A DNA stretch of 36,923 bases, taken from the NCBI GenBank assembly GCA_004554385.1, contig SFMO01000004.1:1-36923 (forward strand), written 5' to 3'. The notes under the pieces were generated by a model. It searched no databases and was not told where the DNA came from. It saw only the letters and a program-made list of their open reading frames with translations. Source of the stretch: Ruminococcus flavefaciens (lineage in GTDB: Bacteria > Bacillota > Clostridia > Oscillospirales > Ruminococcaceae). The translations under genes were made by a program, and so were the position numbers. Positions 16,009 to 25,299 of the stretch are shown here, piece by piece (position 1 is the stretch's first letter; each line of letters opens with the position of its first letter).

Positions 16009-16752
16009 ATGTACATTCACAAACACGGAAATGAGACAGCTCAAACAGTCATTATCCTTCATCCTATGGGGATAACGGGAACAAAAATGTATGAAACAGT
16101 AGGACAAAAACTGGGGGACTATTGCGTTATTGCACCTGATATGGGAGATCATGGCAGCGAAAAAAGAGACTTCCGCTCAGCCCGTGCAGAGGCGGCGGCT
16201 CTCTACGATTACTTGGTCAAGTCAGGAAGAATGAAGATCAAGCTGCTTTACGGTGCGTCGCTTGGAGCGGCAGTTGCTCTGAAAATGCTGGACTATACTG
16301 ACCTTGAGATAGAGAACGTCTACCTTGACGGTGCTCCTGTTGCAAGGCTCGGACTTGTTATGCGTAGCATCTTTGCTCCTGTTCTGGTCTGGCAGAAGAA
16401 TATGATCGTAAAAAACAGAGAAAAGGGCATATCCGACTTTGTAAAGCGCTACGGCAGAGACATTGCCGAGCACATGGCGGACACCTTTCTGCGATTCAAC
16501 AAGACCAGTATCAGAAACATCGGAAATGCCTGCGTTGTGGGAAATACCCCTCTCCTTACCGAGGATCTGCAGAAGCGTATCTGGTTTGACTGGGGCGAGA
16601 AGGAGCTTTACACAAAGACCAGCAAGCCTCTTGTGGAAAAGCTGTATCCATATGCCCATATCATTGTGCGTGAGGGCTATGAGCACTGCGAGTACATGAT
16701 GAAGGAAAACGAGGAATATATCAGGAATATACAGAGAATTATTCATAAATAA
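16009..16752 (+). CDS. Alpha/beta hydrolase
   Basis: 247 residues. Oxyanion region VIILHPMGITG, nucleophile elbow LLYGASLGAAVAL (G-A-S-L-G), a candidate acid in FDWGEKELY, and the catalytic His in REGYEHCEYM. GAGGAGGAAAAT precedes the start. It lies 10 bp after the methyltransferase fragment. Substrate unknown; the lack of a signal peptide means cytoplasmic. Confidence 0.85.
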   Translation: MYIHKHGNETAQTVIILHPMGITGTKMYETVGQKLGDYCVIAPDMGDHGSEKRDFRSARAEAAALYDYLVKSGRMKIKLLYGASLGAAVALKMLDYTDLEIENVYLDGAPVARLGLVMRSIFAPVLVWQKNMIVKNREKGISDFVKRYGRDIAEHMADTFLRFNKTSIRNIGNACVVGNTPLLTEDLQKRIWFDWGEKELYTKTSKPLVEKLYPYAHIIVREGYEHCEYMMKENEEYIRNIQRIIHK

Positions 16753-16781
16753 GAGTTGCTTGTAAAAAAGGAATATCCCTC

Positions 16782-16833
16782 TTGACAAACAGCAGAAGAT
16801 GTGGTAGAATGATAATCAAATTATCGATAATTT
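16782..16833 (+). promoter_or_regulatory. tetR-ABC promoter with palindromic operator
   Basis: TTGACA (16782-16787), 17 bp, TAGAAT (16805-16810), then the perfect 16 bp palindrome AAATTATCGATAATTT (16818-16833) at the expected transcription start. This is a typical TetR autoregulatory site for the gene at 16855 and the two ABC genes behind it. Confidence 0.8.
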
Positions 16834-16854
16834 AATAATCAAAGGAGTGAACTG

Positions 16855-17484
16855 ATGTCTACACCTGATAAAAGCATTGATCCGAGACTGCTTGCGAGTG
16901 CGGAAGCTGAGTTCAATAAAAACGGCTTCATAAAGGCTGAACTTAAAATTATCTGCGAGAACGCAGGCATTACCACAGGTGCGCTGTATAAGCGATATAA
17001 GGGCAAGGAGGAGCTGTTCTGTGCTGTTGTGGAAGGCATAGTATCTGAACTGAATGACTTTGTAGAAAGCAGATCGGATATCGACTTTTCTGCACTTAGC
17101 AATGCTGAGATCATAGCATCATGGACTATGACCTATGAGTCGTTTATCCCTATGTTCAGGCTGCTTTACGACAACAGGATCACATTTGTCCTGCTTATTG
17201 ATAAAGCCGCCGGAACGAGGTATGAGAACTTCAATCACGATTTTGTAACGAAGCTGAGTTATGCCTATGAAAAATTCTACGAAGAGGCCAAAAAACGTGG
17301 GCTTGCCAAAGCTGTTGTAAAAAGAAAAGAGTTCCATGTCCTTATCTCATCATACTGGACCTGTGTGTGCGAGCCTTTTATCCATAAGATGTCATGGAAA
17401 AAAATTGAGGAGCATTGCCGTGTCATGTGCAGATTTTTCAACTGGAGAGATGTCATTCTGCTGAAAGGAGAAGATGATGTTTAA
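16855..17484 (+). CDS. TetR-family regulator of an ABC exporter operon
   Basis: 209 residues. N-terminal HTH: LLASAEAEFNKNGFIKAELKIICENAGITTGALYKRYKGKEELF. The C-terminal ligand domain is rich in Trp, Tyr and Phe. AAAGGAGTGA precedes the ATG, and the palindrome at 16818 is its likely operator. The ABC gene begins before its stop, so they are translationally coupled. It probably senses the substrate of the transporter. Confidence 0.9.
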   Translation: MSTPDKSIDPRLLASAEAEFNKNGFIKAELKIICENAGITTGALYKRYKGKEELFCAVVEGIVSELNDFVESRSDIDFSALSNAEIIASWTMTYESFIPMFRLLYDNRITFVLLIDKAAGTRYENFNHDFVTKLSYAYEKFYEEAKKRGLAKAVVKRKEFHVLISSYWTCVCEPFIHKMSWKKIEEHCRVMCRFFNWRDVILLKGEDDV

Positions 17485-19219
17485 GAAAGTCAAGCCCTAC
17501 ATGGGCAAATACATAAAATACACATACGGAGCGCTGGCGGTCATGTTTGTTGCACTGATAGCGTCAGCGGTCCCGTTCTTTCTGGTATACCGCATTATAA
17601 AGCCGCTTCTGGAGGGCGAAAAGCTCTCCGCAGGCTATTATACAGGGCATATCGCTTTTATTTTTATATGCTTGTTAGCATATGCTATCTTATATGTTCT
17701 GGGTCTGAAATTCTCCCACATATCCGCATACAATACGCTGAAAAATATACGCATATCATTACAGAAAAAGCTGGAGCGTCAGCCTCTCGGAACGATACAG
17801 GATATGGGAAACGGCAGAATAAAAAAGCTGTTCACCGATGATATCGAACAGGTGGAAATGCTCCTTGCACACGCAATTCCCGAGGGTATCTCGAACCTTG
17901 CAATGGCAGCCATAGCTATTATCTGTATGTTCTTTGCGGACTGGAAACTGGCGCTTCTGTCACTTTGCTCACTGCCTATCGGAATGTTTGCAATGGGCAT
18001 GATGTTCAAGGTTGGCATGGAGCGTATGAACGACTATTATGCAGCATCTGCAAAAATGAACGCAACCATTATCGAGTACATCAACGGCATGGAGGTGGTC
18101 AAGGTCTTCGGACGTGACGGTGAGTCCTATCAGCGGTACGAAAAGGACATAAAGAGCTACCGTGACTTCACCCTTGAATGGTACAAGATATGCTGGCCGT
18201 GGATGGCTCTGTACAGCGCTATTCTCCCTTGTGTGGCACTTGTGATGCTGCCTGTGGGAACGCTTTTGGTCATCAACGGAAGTTCAACCTTAGCAGACCT
18301 TGTGCTGGTGTTCTGCCTTTCACTTTCTGTAGGAGTTCCCATACTGAAAGCACTGAACTTCGCAGGCAAATTCCCGCAGCTCAACTACAAGATAGACGAG
18401 ATAGAAAAGGCTATGGACAGTGAGCCTTTAAAAACTAAGGATAATTCATTTATCGGTAATTCAAATATCGTTAAGTTTGAAGATGTTCACTTTGCTTACA
18501 AGGAACAGGAAGTCCTTCACGGAGTTTCACTGGAATTGCAGGAGGGCTCCCTTACTGCGCTTGTGGGTGAGTCGGGAAGCGGAAAATCCACGCTGGCAAA
18601 GCTGTTGGTGCATTACTATGACATAAACAGCGGAAAGATAACTCTCGGCGGACAGGACATCACCGACATGAGCATTGAGGCTCTGAATGACCGCATTTCC
18701 TACGTTTCGCAGGAGCAGTTCCTGTTCAACACCACGCTGTATGAGAATATCCTTATGGGCGACCCGAAGGCTACCCGTGAACAGGTGCTTGAAGCGGCGG
18801 AAAAGGCTCAGTGCAGGGAATTCCTTGAGCGTCTGCCTGACGGCATAGACACTATGGCAGGTGACGGAGGAAAGCAGCTTTCCGGTGGCGAGCGTCAGCG
18901 AATTTCAATTGCAAGAGCAATACTTAAAAATGCTCCCGTAATTGTACTTGATGAAGCAACTGCCTTCATAGATCCCGAAAACGAGGAGAAAATGAATGCG
19001 GCAATTGCTGAGATAATCAAGGGAAAAACAGTTCTCGTCATTGCTCATCGTTTGCAGACTGTCGTGAATGCGGACAAAATCTGCGTGATGAAGGACGGAA
19101 ACATAATCGCTGCGGATACACATGAAAAACTGCTGGAAAGCTGCGATGAGTACAAAAAGCTATGGAACAGCAGCGAAGCGAGAGCAAGCTGGACTATCGG
19201 AAATGAGGTGAGAGCATGA
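17477..19219 (+). CDS. ABC exporter half-transporter A
   Basis: About 580 residues. The N-terminal membrane domain (about six helices, to residue 300) is followed by an ATPase with Walker A GESGSGKST, signature LSGGERQRIS, Walker B VIVLDEAT with the catalytic Glu, and H-loop IAHRLQ. ATG 17477 (spacing 6 from AGGAG) is preferred to 17474. Fusion of both domains marks a type IV exporter half. Its stop overlaps the second half-transporter, so the two form a heterodimer, as in Firmicutes multidrug or YbtPQ-like pairs. Substrate not inferable. Confidence 0.95.
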   Translation: MFKKVKPYMGKYIKYTYGALAVMFVALIASAVPFFLVYRIIKPLLEGEKLSAGYYTGHIAFIFICLLAYAILYVLGLKFSHISAYNTLKNIRISLQKKLERQPLGTIQDMGNGRIKKLFTDDIEQVEMLLAHAIPEGISNLAMAAIAIICMFFADWKLALLSLCSLPIGMFAMGMMFKVGMERMNDYYAASAKMNATIIEYINGMEVVKVFGRDGESYQRYEKDIKSYRDFTLEWYKICWPWMALYSAILPCVALVMLPVGTLLVINGSSTLADLVLVFCLSLSVGVPILKALNFAGKFPQLNYKIDEIEKAMDSEPLKTKDNSFIGNSNIVKFEDVHFAYKEQEVLHGVSLELQEGSLTALVGESGSGKSTLAKLLVHYYDINSGKITLGGQDITDMSIEALNDRISYVSQEQFLFNTTLYENILMGDPKATREQVLEAAEKAQCREFLERLPDGIDTMAGDGGKQLSGGERQRISIARAILKNAPVIVLDEATAFIDPENEEKMNAAIAEIIKGKTVLVIAHRLQTVVNADKICVMKDGNIIAADTHEKLLESCDEYKKLWNSSEARASWTIGNEVRA

Positions 19220-20952
19220 TAGGGATGATAAGGCGTATCCTCGGCATTTCGGGAAAATACAAGGGAAGAATTTACGGTGCATTCGTACTTTCATTTCTGA
19301 AAGGAATGCTGATGAAAGTGCCGATAATCGTTATGTACTTCATTGCGGCGGCATTCATCGACGGAACTATATCAAAAAAAGCCTGCATTTATGCGGCGGT
19401 CGCACTGGTGGCAAGCGTTGGTGTGCAGGCACTTTTCCAGTACCTTGCCGACCGTCTGCAAAGTGCGGCAGGATATATGATATTTGCAGATATGCGAATG
19501 AAGCTGGGTGAACACCTCCGCCGCCTGCCTATGGGATTTTTTACTGAGGGCAACATCGGCAGGATAAGCTCCGTGCTTTCAACAGACATGGTTTTCATTG
19601 AGGAAAACTGCATGATGGTAATTGCTGATATGATGAGTTATCTGTTCTCGCAGGCAATAATGATAATTTTTATGTTCGCATTTGACTGGCGTCTGGGACT
19701 GGTCTCACTGCTGTTCACGGGTATCATCATCGCTATCGGTATACCAATGCAGAAAAGCGATCTGAAGCACTCCGATGCCCGTCAGGAAGCCTCGGAGGTC
19801 CAGACAAAAGCTGTGCTTGACTTCACCGAGGGGATCGGCATAATCAAGACTTACAACCTCCTTGGCGAGCGCTCCAAGGAACTTACCGACAGCTTTGACA
19901 CAAACTGCCGTGTGAACCTCGGATTTGAGGAAGCACATATGCCGTGGAAAACCTCTGTGTACATAGTCTACGGACTGGCAACTGCGGCGGTGCTGGCTGT
20001 GTCGGCGGTGATGTACAGAAACGGTACTCTGCCGCTGAATTACTTTATCGGTATGCTGCTGTTCCTGTTTGATATGTTCGTTCCTATCCGTACATTCTAC
20101 GATCAGGGAACAAGACTGACGGTCATGAATGCCTGCATGGACAGGATAGATGCGCTTTTTGCAGAAAAGGAGCTTGACGACAGCGGTACTCAGACTCTTG
20201 CGGAGAATAATTCTCCTGAGATAGAATACAGAAACGTCACCTTTGCCTACGACAAAAAAGACGTTCTGAAGGACGTTTCGTTCAGTGCTGAGAAGGGGAC
20301 AATGACTGCCCTTGTGGGACCGTCAGGCGGCGGTAAATCCACAATTGCAAGCCTTTTTACACGTTTCTGGGATATACAGTCGGGGGAGATACTTCTGCGC
20401 GGCACGGATATACGAAAGATACCGCTTTCTGTTCTTATGGACAACATCAGCATGGTGTTCCAGAGGGTGTATCTGTTTCAGGATACGGTGTACAACAATA
20501 TTGCACTTGGTCGGCCTGATGCAAGCCGTGAGGAGGTAATTGAAGCTGCGAAAAAGGCTCGTTGTTACGACTTTATCATGGAATTGCCGGAAGGTTTTGA
20601 CACTGTTATCGGTGAAGGCGGAGCGTCACTTTCAGGCGGTCAGGCGCAGAGACTTTCAATCGCAAGGTGCATACTGAAGGATTCTCCTATCGTCATTCTG
20701 GACGAAGCCACTGCAAGTGTGGACGCTGACAATGAAAGCTATATCCAGCAGGCTATCTCTGAACTGTGCAGGGGAAAAACGCTCCTTGTTATCGCACATA
20801 GGCTGAATACCATCGCTCATGCTGACAGGATAATGGTAGTAAAGGACGGTCAGATAGCGGAGTCGGGTGACCACGGCAGCCTTATGGCTAAGAACGGCAT
20901 ATACCGCTCAATGGTGACTAAACGTGCAGTCAGCACTGGCTGGAAAAATTAG
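19216..20952 (+). CDS. ABC exporter half-transporter B
   Basis: 578 residues, start ATG overlapping the previous stop (ATGA). Membrane domain to about residue 310, then Walker A GPSGGGKST, signature LSGGQAQRLS, Walker B IVILDEAT with Glu, H-loop IAHRLN. Both halves keep the catalytic Glu, so neither ATP site is obviously degenerate by that residue. The substrate is presumably the ligand of the TetR at 16855. A terminator follows at 21119. Confidence 0.95.
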   Translation: MIGMIRRILGISGKYKGRIYGAFVLSFLKGMLMKVPIIVMYFIAAAFIDGTISKKACIYAAVALVASVGVQALFQYLADRLQSAAGYMIFADMRMKLGEHLRRLPMGFFTEGNIGRISSVLSTDMVFIEENCMMVIADMMSYLFSQAIMIIFMFAFDWRLGLVSLLFTGIIIAIGIPMQKSDLKHSDARQEASEVQTKAVLDFTEGIGIIKTYNLLGERSKELTDSFDTNCRVNLGFEEAHMPWKTSVYIVYGLATAAVLAVSAVMYRNGTLPLNYFIGMLLFLFDMFVPIRTFYDQGTRLTVMNACMDRIDALFAEKELDDSGTQTLAENNSPEIEYRNVTFAYDKKDVLKDVSFSAEKGTMTALVGPSGGGKSTIASLFTRFWDIQSGEILLRGTDIRKIPLSVLMDNISMVFQRVYLFQDTVYNNIALGRPDASREEVIEAAKKARCYDFIMELPEGFDTVIGEGGASLSGGQAQRLSIARCILKDSPIVILDEATASVDADNESYIQQAISELCRGKTLLVIAHRLNTIAHADRIMVVKDGQIAESGDHGSLMAKNGIYRSMVTKRAVSTGWKN

Positions 20953-21118
20953 ATTGCGAACGATCAGATACTTCGATAAACAGACAATCGCTGAGATGAG
21001 TTGAAATATAGATCAGCTGTGTTGCTATGAGATCAAGAATAGAAACGCATAAATGAGCAGTTGTGTAGATCTTACATAATTATGAAAACTGATTTGTAAA
21101 AACGCAGAAAATGATATT

Positions 21119-21155
21119 GAGGTGCACAGAGAATTGAGCACCTCTTATTTTATCC
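21119..21155 (+). terminator. Rho-independent terminator of the ABC operon
   Basis: GAGGTGC (21119-21125) pairs with GCACCTC (21138-21144), followed by TTATTTTAT. It lies about 165 bp after the second ABC gene. Confidence 0.75.
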
Positions 21156-21219
21156 ATTGACAAGAGAACAAAAGTTTTGCATAATGTATCTGACATCAGG
21201 AATTGACGGAGGGGTTCAA

Positions 21220-21300
21220 ATGAAAAAGGGGAAAAATGTAAGAGAGGATGATATTCCCATTGCTGCATTAAATTATCAATGTATGCCCTCTTTTTTTTAA
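21220..21300 (+). CDS. Possible 26-residue peptide or gene stub
   Basis: ATG 21220 has a good site (GACGGAGGGG) and the frame encodes 26 residues starting MKKGKNVREDD and ending in CMPSFF before TAA. The final Phe codons come from a T-run at 21291-21298. It could be a small peptide or the first codons of a lost gene; the fragments that follow favour the latter. No homology is recognised. Confidence 0.3.
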   Translation: MKKGKNVREDDIPIAALNYQCMPSFF

Positions 21301-21434
21301 ATTTATTGATTCTTTTCTGCTTAGTTACTACTAAGAAGAAACCTTATATTAGAAGTAGGGAAGGATTAAAAAATGGAAGCCGCCCACTTTGCCGCGCTGA
21401 AATAAATATTCTCCCTATTCTTTTGCTGCGATTG

Positions 21435-21481
21435 TTGCTATTTGTGGGTTTATATGCTATAATGAATGAAAAGCATTCATT
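21435..21481 (+). promoter_or_regulatory. Orphan promoter with inverted-repeat operator
   Basis: TTGCTA (21435-21440), 17 bp, TATAAT (21458-21463), merged with the perfect inverted repeat AATGAATG (21461-21468), 5 bp, CATTCATT (21474-21481). The layout equals that of the TetR promoter at 16782, but the DNA right behind it is a gene fragment starting with ATG 21482 without a ribosome binding site. Confidence 0.65.
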
Positions 21482-21691
21482 ATGACCTATCTGAATACCA
21501 ATGCAGATATGCAAATCAGAGATTCGCTTGCTGCAAGCACCACGGACCTTATCCAGAGCATCATCATGACAGTCGCTCTTATAAGTATAGTAATATTCGG
21601 TATAAATGCAGCAGGCGGCATGGGAAATGTTATCGATAACGAAAATTCCCTTGAGGGTCATTTCTCTCTCTGCCATATACATAATACTGAA
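21482..21691 (+). pseudogene. Sodium/solute symporter (PutP-like) internal fragment
   Basis: The segment SLAASTTDLIQSIIMTVALI, then INAAGGMGNVI, aligns by eye with the TM5-TM6 region of SSS-family Na+/proline symporters (pattern AxSxTDxxQxxxMxxAL). Only about 70 residues are present out of roughly 500. It is joined on the left to the orphan promoter and on the right to an aldo/keto reductase fragment. Translation of the chimera is possible but would not make a transporter. Confidence 0.5.
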
Positions 21692-22212
21692 ACTCTCGGC
21701 GCTACCTTCGGTCTGGTAATGATGAGAAATGGTTTGAAAAAGTCCGCAGCTCATGGGCAGCAATGGAAGAACTTTATGAGCAGGGAAAAGTCAGAGCCAT
21801 AGGTCTGTCTAATTTGCTCCCTCACCATATAAGACCAGTTTTAGAGGCAGCACGTATCCGTTATATGGTTGACCAGCTTGAGCTCCACGTAGGATATATG
21901 CAGGAATATACGCTTTCCTATCTCAGAAATGAGGGAATACTTCTACAGGCATTGAGTAATCTCGGCAGAGCCAGATTTATAAATGACGGGGTGGTAGCAA
22001 AGACAGCTGCAAGATATGGCTGCACAAATGCTGAATTATTGCTCAGATATCTCAATCAGAGAGGTATTCCAGTTATCCCGAAATCATCTTCAAAGGAAAG
22101 AATGAAGGAAAATCTTGATATATTTGGCTTCAGAATCTCAGAAGACGATATGTCATACCTGTCCTGCCTTCCGGAGAGAGGCTGGTCGGGAGAGCATCCT
22201 GATGAAGTATAA
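21692..22212 (+). pseudogene. Aldo/keto reductase, C-terminal fragment
   Basis: Homology begins near 21692 with GNDEKWFEKVRSSWAAMEEL, continues with EQGKVRAIGLSNL, YMVDQLELHVGYMQ, and ends with GIPVIPKSSSKERMKENLDIFGF and a natural stop. The catalytic Asp, Tyr, Lys and His portion (first 110-120 residues) is missing. An internal ATG at 21763 could start a 149-residue product with no active site. A third, different AKR lineage from the two intact genes. Confidence 0.7.
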
Positions 22213-22406
22213 GAGACTTGGGTAATCACGGAATGGGCACAGGAGTTCACGCAGGTTATCACTGAGATATGAGCTTGTTAATTATGTGGGTATCAATGGT
22301 ATACTTCATTAAAAGAGAAGATGAGAAAAAATATTATAAGCGTTTTTTTCAAAGTAAAAAACAGATAGCCGCCTATGGCTGCTATAACTGAAGGGGAGAT
22401 GATATT

Positions 22407-24443
22407 GTGAACTTTTTATGCTCTTGCTGTAAAAGCCGTATCACGAATGATAATCAGAAACGACATCTGCTCGAAGGTGCAGGTATCCACAATATAGGAT
22501 ATCATCTGGCATGGATGGAATGCTCAAAGGAAGAATTGTCCCTGCCGCTCAATAAAAGGCAGTGGCTGCACACGAATCAGGTCCCGGTCGTCGGAGAAAA
22601 GCGTATACTCAAGGTCACAGCACCTTTTGACGAGGAAATAGGCGATACATTCACTACGATCTTTGAGCCGTGGCAAATGTTCCTTAACGGTTGGGAAAGC
22701 GCTGAAAGTCCGGACGATATCGGCAAGGCCTGTGCTGTGCTTTGCCGCTTTGAAGAGGTTCTCTGTGCGGATGACTTTTCTGCTATTATATACGCAACAG
22801 TGTTAAAAACTATTCCCCTCGATCAGCTTTATAAAGTAATACCCGAAACAGTAACAGATGATCGCTTTTATGAAGAATTCGGTGACGGTCAGGAAGTCTG
22901 GACAGAATATGAAGATAAACACAGGCTCTACCGCACATGGAATGCCCAGGGCGATGTATCGCAGATGCAGCTGATATACACTGATGACAGGGGGATCCGC
23001 CATGAAGTGCTGACCAGCTGGTATGCAATGCATGATGATTTTTACTATTTTGGAAATGCAGTAAATAAGTCCCTTGAAACCGGGAAATACGAAGGGGTTT
23101 CAAAGTACAGGTTCCTGGAGAAAGAGACAGACAACAGGGAGAAAAGTGAAGCACGGATAGCTTATCTCGAACAGAAATACGGAATAGTTTTCCCTGACAT
23201 ATTAAAGGATATTTATTCCAGGACAGATGGTTCAGGAATGAGAACCTGTTATCTTGAAATAGATGATTACGGCTATGAAGTCTATGATCTGGTCACACTG
23301 GAAGATGAAGACGGCGGCTTTGAATGGCTTGTTGACCGCATATATCGTGCCGAACCGATGAACAGGTATATTCCTGCTGACTGGTTTCCTCTCGCAGAGG
23401 ATGAAGGCGGCGATCATTTCTTCTGGAGCAGCAAAACACAGCAGGTCTACTATGTTTTCCATGAAGAGATCGACGATAAGATACTGATCGCTGACAGCAT
23501 TGAAGAATTCATTGAGATGCTGAACGATTCTGTTGACACGCTCCCCCCTGAGCCTGTCCGTTCTGTTGCCCAGGCTAACGGCTGTCAGTGGGATATAACA
23601 GAACAGTGGGAAAGCTGTATCATCAACCGCTGTGTCAACAAAGATTCGCTTAAGGAGGTAACTGTTCCGTCTGAGCTGAATGGAAAGCCTGTTATTTCTA
23701 TCGGAGACAACGCCTTTGCAAACGATCCTGTCTCTCTGTGCAGAGACATCGAAAATCTCATTATGCCTGACACGATACATCGTATTGGCAGCTTCTTTTT
23801 CAAGGGCTGCATCTACCTCCGACATATAAAAATGCCTGCGGAACTGGAAAGCATCGGCAATGAAGCCTTTCGCGGCGCATCGGGACTGGAGACCCTTGCC
23901 ATCGGAGATAAATGTATATCCATCGGAAATCTGTTCTGTGCAGATGCACTTTCACTGCGGACGGTCTCTATCGGTGCAGGTATCCGATCCATGGGGTATT
24001 ATACATTCTACAATACTCCTTCAATGGTAGGCTTCCGCTGCGATGGAGAGCTCAGATCGCTGGGACATGGCTCCTTCTGGATGAATAAATGGGCTGATTC
24101 GCAGATCTTTTGTCCCGGTGCAGAAATGCTTCGCTTTTGCAGAAATAACTCCCTGCTTTACCGCTATGTCAAGCAGAACCCGCCAACACGGCTTTTCTTT
24201 GATGATACGATCAGGTATGTGTTTGAACACGCATTCGGCGGCGATGCATGGAATTCAGGCAACGGCATAACGGATATTTATTTCCCCGGTGCTGATACTA
24301 TCGGTGCGCAGGCATTCAAAAAGGTGCCGTATGCAACGATCCATTTTAGCGCATCACGAATGGAGGCATCATACGGTTTGGACTATGAGTACACGATCGC
24401 ATCGCTCTGTTTGCCTGCAAAGGTCGCGTTCGACCTGCCCTGA
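22407..24443 (+). CDS. SUKH (SMI1/KNR4) and BspA-type leucine-rich repeat protein
   Basis: 678 residues from GTG 22407 with AAGGGGAG. Residues 1-245: unassigned region with a Cys cluster (CSCCKS) and many Trp/Tyr. About 249-375: a SUKH fold, with ARIAYLEQKYGIVFPDILKD at the start and WFPLAEDEGGDHFFW in the core, ending IADSIEEFIEMLN. About 410-665: LRR_5 repeats (VTVPSELNGKPVISIGDNAF; LIMPDTIHRIGSFFF; IKMPAELESIGNEAF). No signal peptide, so intracellular. SUKH proteins are classically immunity proteins against contact-dependent and polymorphic toxins, and BspA LRRs mediate protein contacts. A polyvalent immunity or toxin-trapping role is an inference; no toxin gene is next to it. Confidence 0.75.
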   Translation: MNFLCSCCKSRITNDNQKRHLLEGAGIHNIGYHLAWMECSKEELSLPLNKRQWLHTNQVPVVGEKRILKVTAPFDEEIGDTFTTIFEPWQMFLNGWESAESPDDIGKACAVLCRFEEVLCADDFSAIIYATVLKTIPLDQLYKVIPETVTDDRFYEEFGDGQEVWTEYEDKHRLYRTWNAQGDVSQMQLIYTDDRGIRHEVLTSWYAMHDDFYYFGNAVNKSLETGKYEGVSKYRFLEKETDNREKSEARIAYLEQKYGIVFPDILKDIYSRTDGSGMRTCYLEIDDYGYEVYDLVTLEDEDGGFEWLVDRIYRAEPMNRYIPADWFPLAEDEGGDHFFWSSKTQQVYYVFHEEIDDKILIADSIEEFIEMLNDSVDTLPPEPVRSVAQANGCQWDITEQWESCIINRCVNKDSLKEVTVPSELNGKPVISIGDNAFANDPVSLCRDIENLIMPDTIHRIGSFFFKGCIYLRHIKMPAELESIGNEAFRGASGLETLAIGDKCISIGNLFCADALSLRTVSIGAGIRSMGYYTFYNTPSMVGFRCDGELRSLGHGSFWMNKWADSQIFCPGAEMLRFCRNNSLLYRYVKQNPPTRLFFDDTIRYVFEHAFGGDAWNSGNGITDIYFPGADTIGAQAFKKVPYATIHFSASRMEASYGLDYEYTIASLCLPAKVAFDLP

Positions 24444-24738
24444 CGATACAGGCATAAGGTTTAACGGTAATAGGAAAAAGTACATTCCGACATTAAGAGG
24501 GGCAGATGTTAATGATCAAAATGATCTACAATCTTCGTGTGGTGGATTTCTGATATGAGAGTTGCTTATAAGGTCGGAATCAATGACGGCGTGGCTTTGA
24601 TGATCGAGGTTCAGGAATAATTATATATAACAAAGAAAGGTCTTATCTCTGCGAATTACGGGGATAAGACTTTTTCAAATCAATAGGCTTCCGCAAATGA
24701 TTATCAGAAGGTGGATTGTAAATTTTCTGTGAACATTG
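24444..24738. other. Intergenic with tiny ORFs and terminator
   Basis: A 21-residue frame (24555-24620, MRVAYKVGINDGVALMIEVQE in two pieces: MRVAYKVGIN then DGVALMIEVQE) follows a GGTGG, and a 13-residue frame ends just before it. Both resemble remnants rather than genes. The hairpin at 24640 ends the region. Confidence 0.3.
24640..24676 (+). terminator. Rho-independent terminator
   Basis: GTCTTATC (24640-24647) pairs with GATAAGAC (24663-24670), followed by TTTTTC. Confidence 0.8.
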
Positions 24739-24767
24739 TTGACTATTATCACTTATGAGAATATAAT
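24739..24767 (+). promoter_or_regulatory. Promoter of the HTH-CPBP-hydrolase operon
   Basis: TTGACT (24739-24744), 17 bp, TATAAT (24762-24767). Its overlap with the longest open frame (from 24736) fixes the true gene start downstream at 24793. Confidence 0.8.
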
Positions 24768-24792
24768 ATATATTGAGAAAGGTGGCGATGCA

Positions 24793-25299
24793 ATGAAACT
24801 ATCCGATATTATTACAAACCCCATAAGAATGAAGATCATGCAGTTTCTCCAGATCAGGGGCGAAGCAACGACCAGGCAGATATGCGAGGAATTACACGAT
24901 GTTCCGCAGCCTACGCTCTATCGTCATATCAATTATCTTCTGAAAGAGGAAGTGCTGATCGTCAAGTCGGAACGCAAAGTGCGCGGAAGTCTGGAAAGAC
25001 TTTTAGCACTTAACGAGGCTAAGTTCACTGAAAATACCGATATAGCTGACAGTGCCTATCAGTTTCTCATGGCACTGTACGGCAGTTTCCAGAGATACAG
25101 CGACAAGGAAAATGCTGATCCGGCAGCTGATATGCTGTCCCTGCGGACTTATATGCTCACTCTGACCGATGAAAGCTATAGCAATCTTTTTAAGGAGTTA
25201 AGAGAAGTGATAGATAAGTATTCGGAACCTGAGCAAGGCGGAAAAAGCAGGAGCTTCTCTGTGATCTCCGCACCTGTTACAGAGGAGGAAAAGAAATGA
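24793..25299 (+). CDS. ArsR-type winged-helix regulator
   Basis: 168 residues from MKLSDIITNPIRMKIMQFLQ. The DNA-binding part is TTRQICEELHDVPQPTLYRHINYLLKEEVLIV, an ArsR/HTH_20-type winged helix; the C-terminal half is a helical ligand or dimer domain found with such regulators. AAAGGTGG precedes ATG. Its stop overlaps the CPBP gene by ATGA. Probably the autoregulator of this three-gene operon. Confidence 0.85.
   Translation: MKLSDIITNPIRMKIMQFLQIRGEATTRQICEELHDVPQPTLYRHINYLLKEEVLIVKSERKVRGSLERLLALNEAKFTENTDIADSAYQFLMALYGSFQRYSDKENADPAADMLSLRTYMLTLTDESYSNLFKELREVIDKYSEPEQGGKSRSFSVISAPVTEEEKK

Noticed and set aside
23232..23825. Minus-strand open frame of 197 codons
   Set aside because: Shadow of the SUKH-LRR gene; no start signal and atypical composition.
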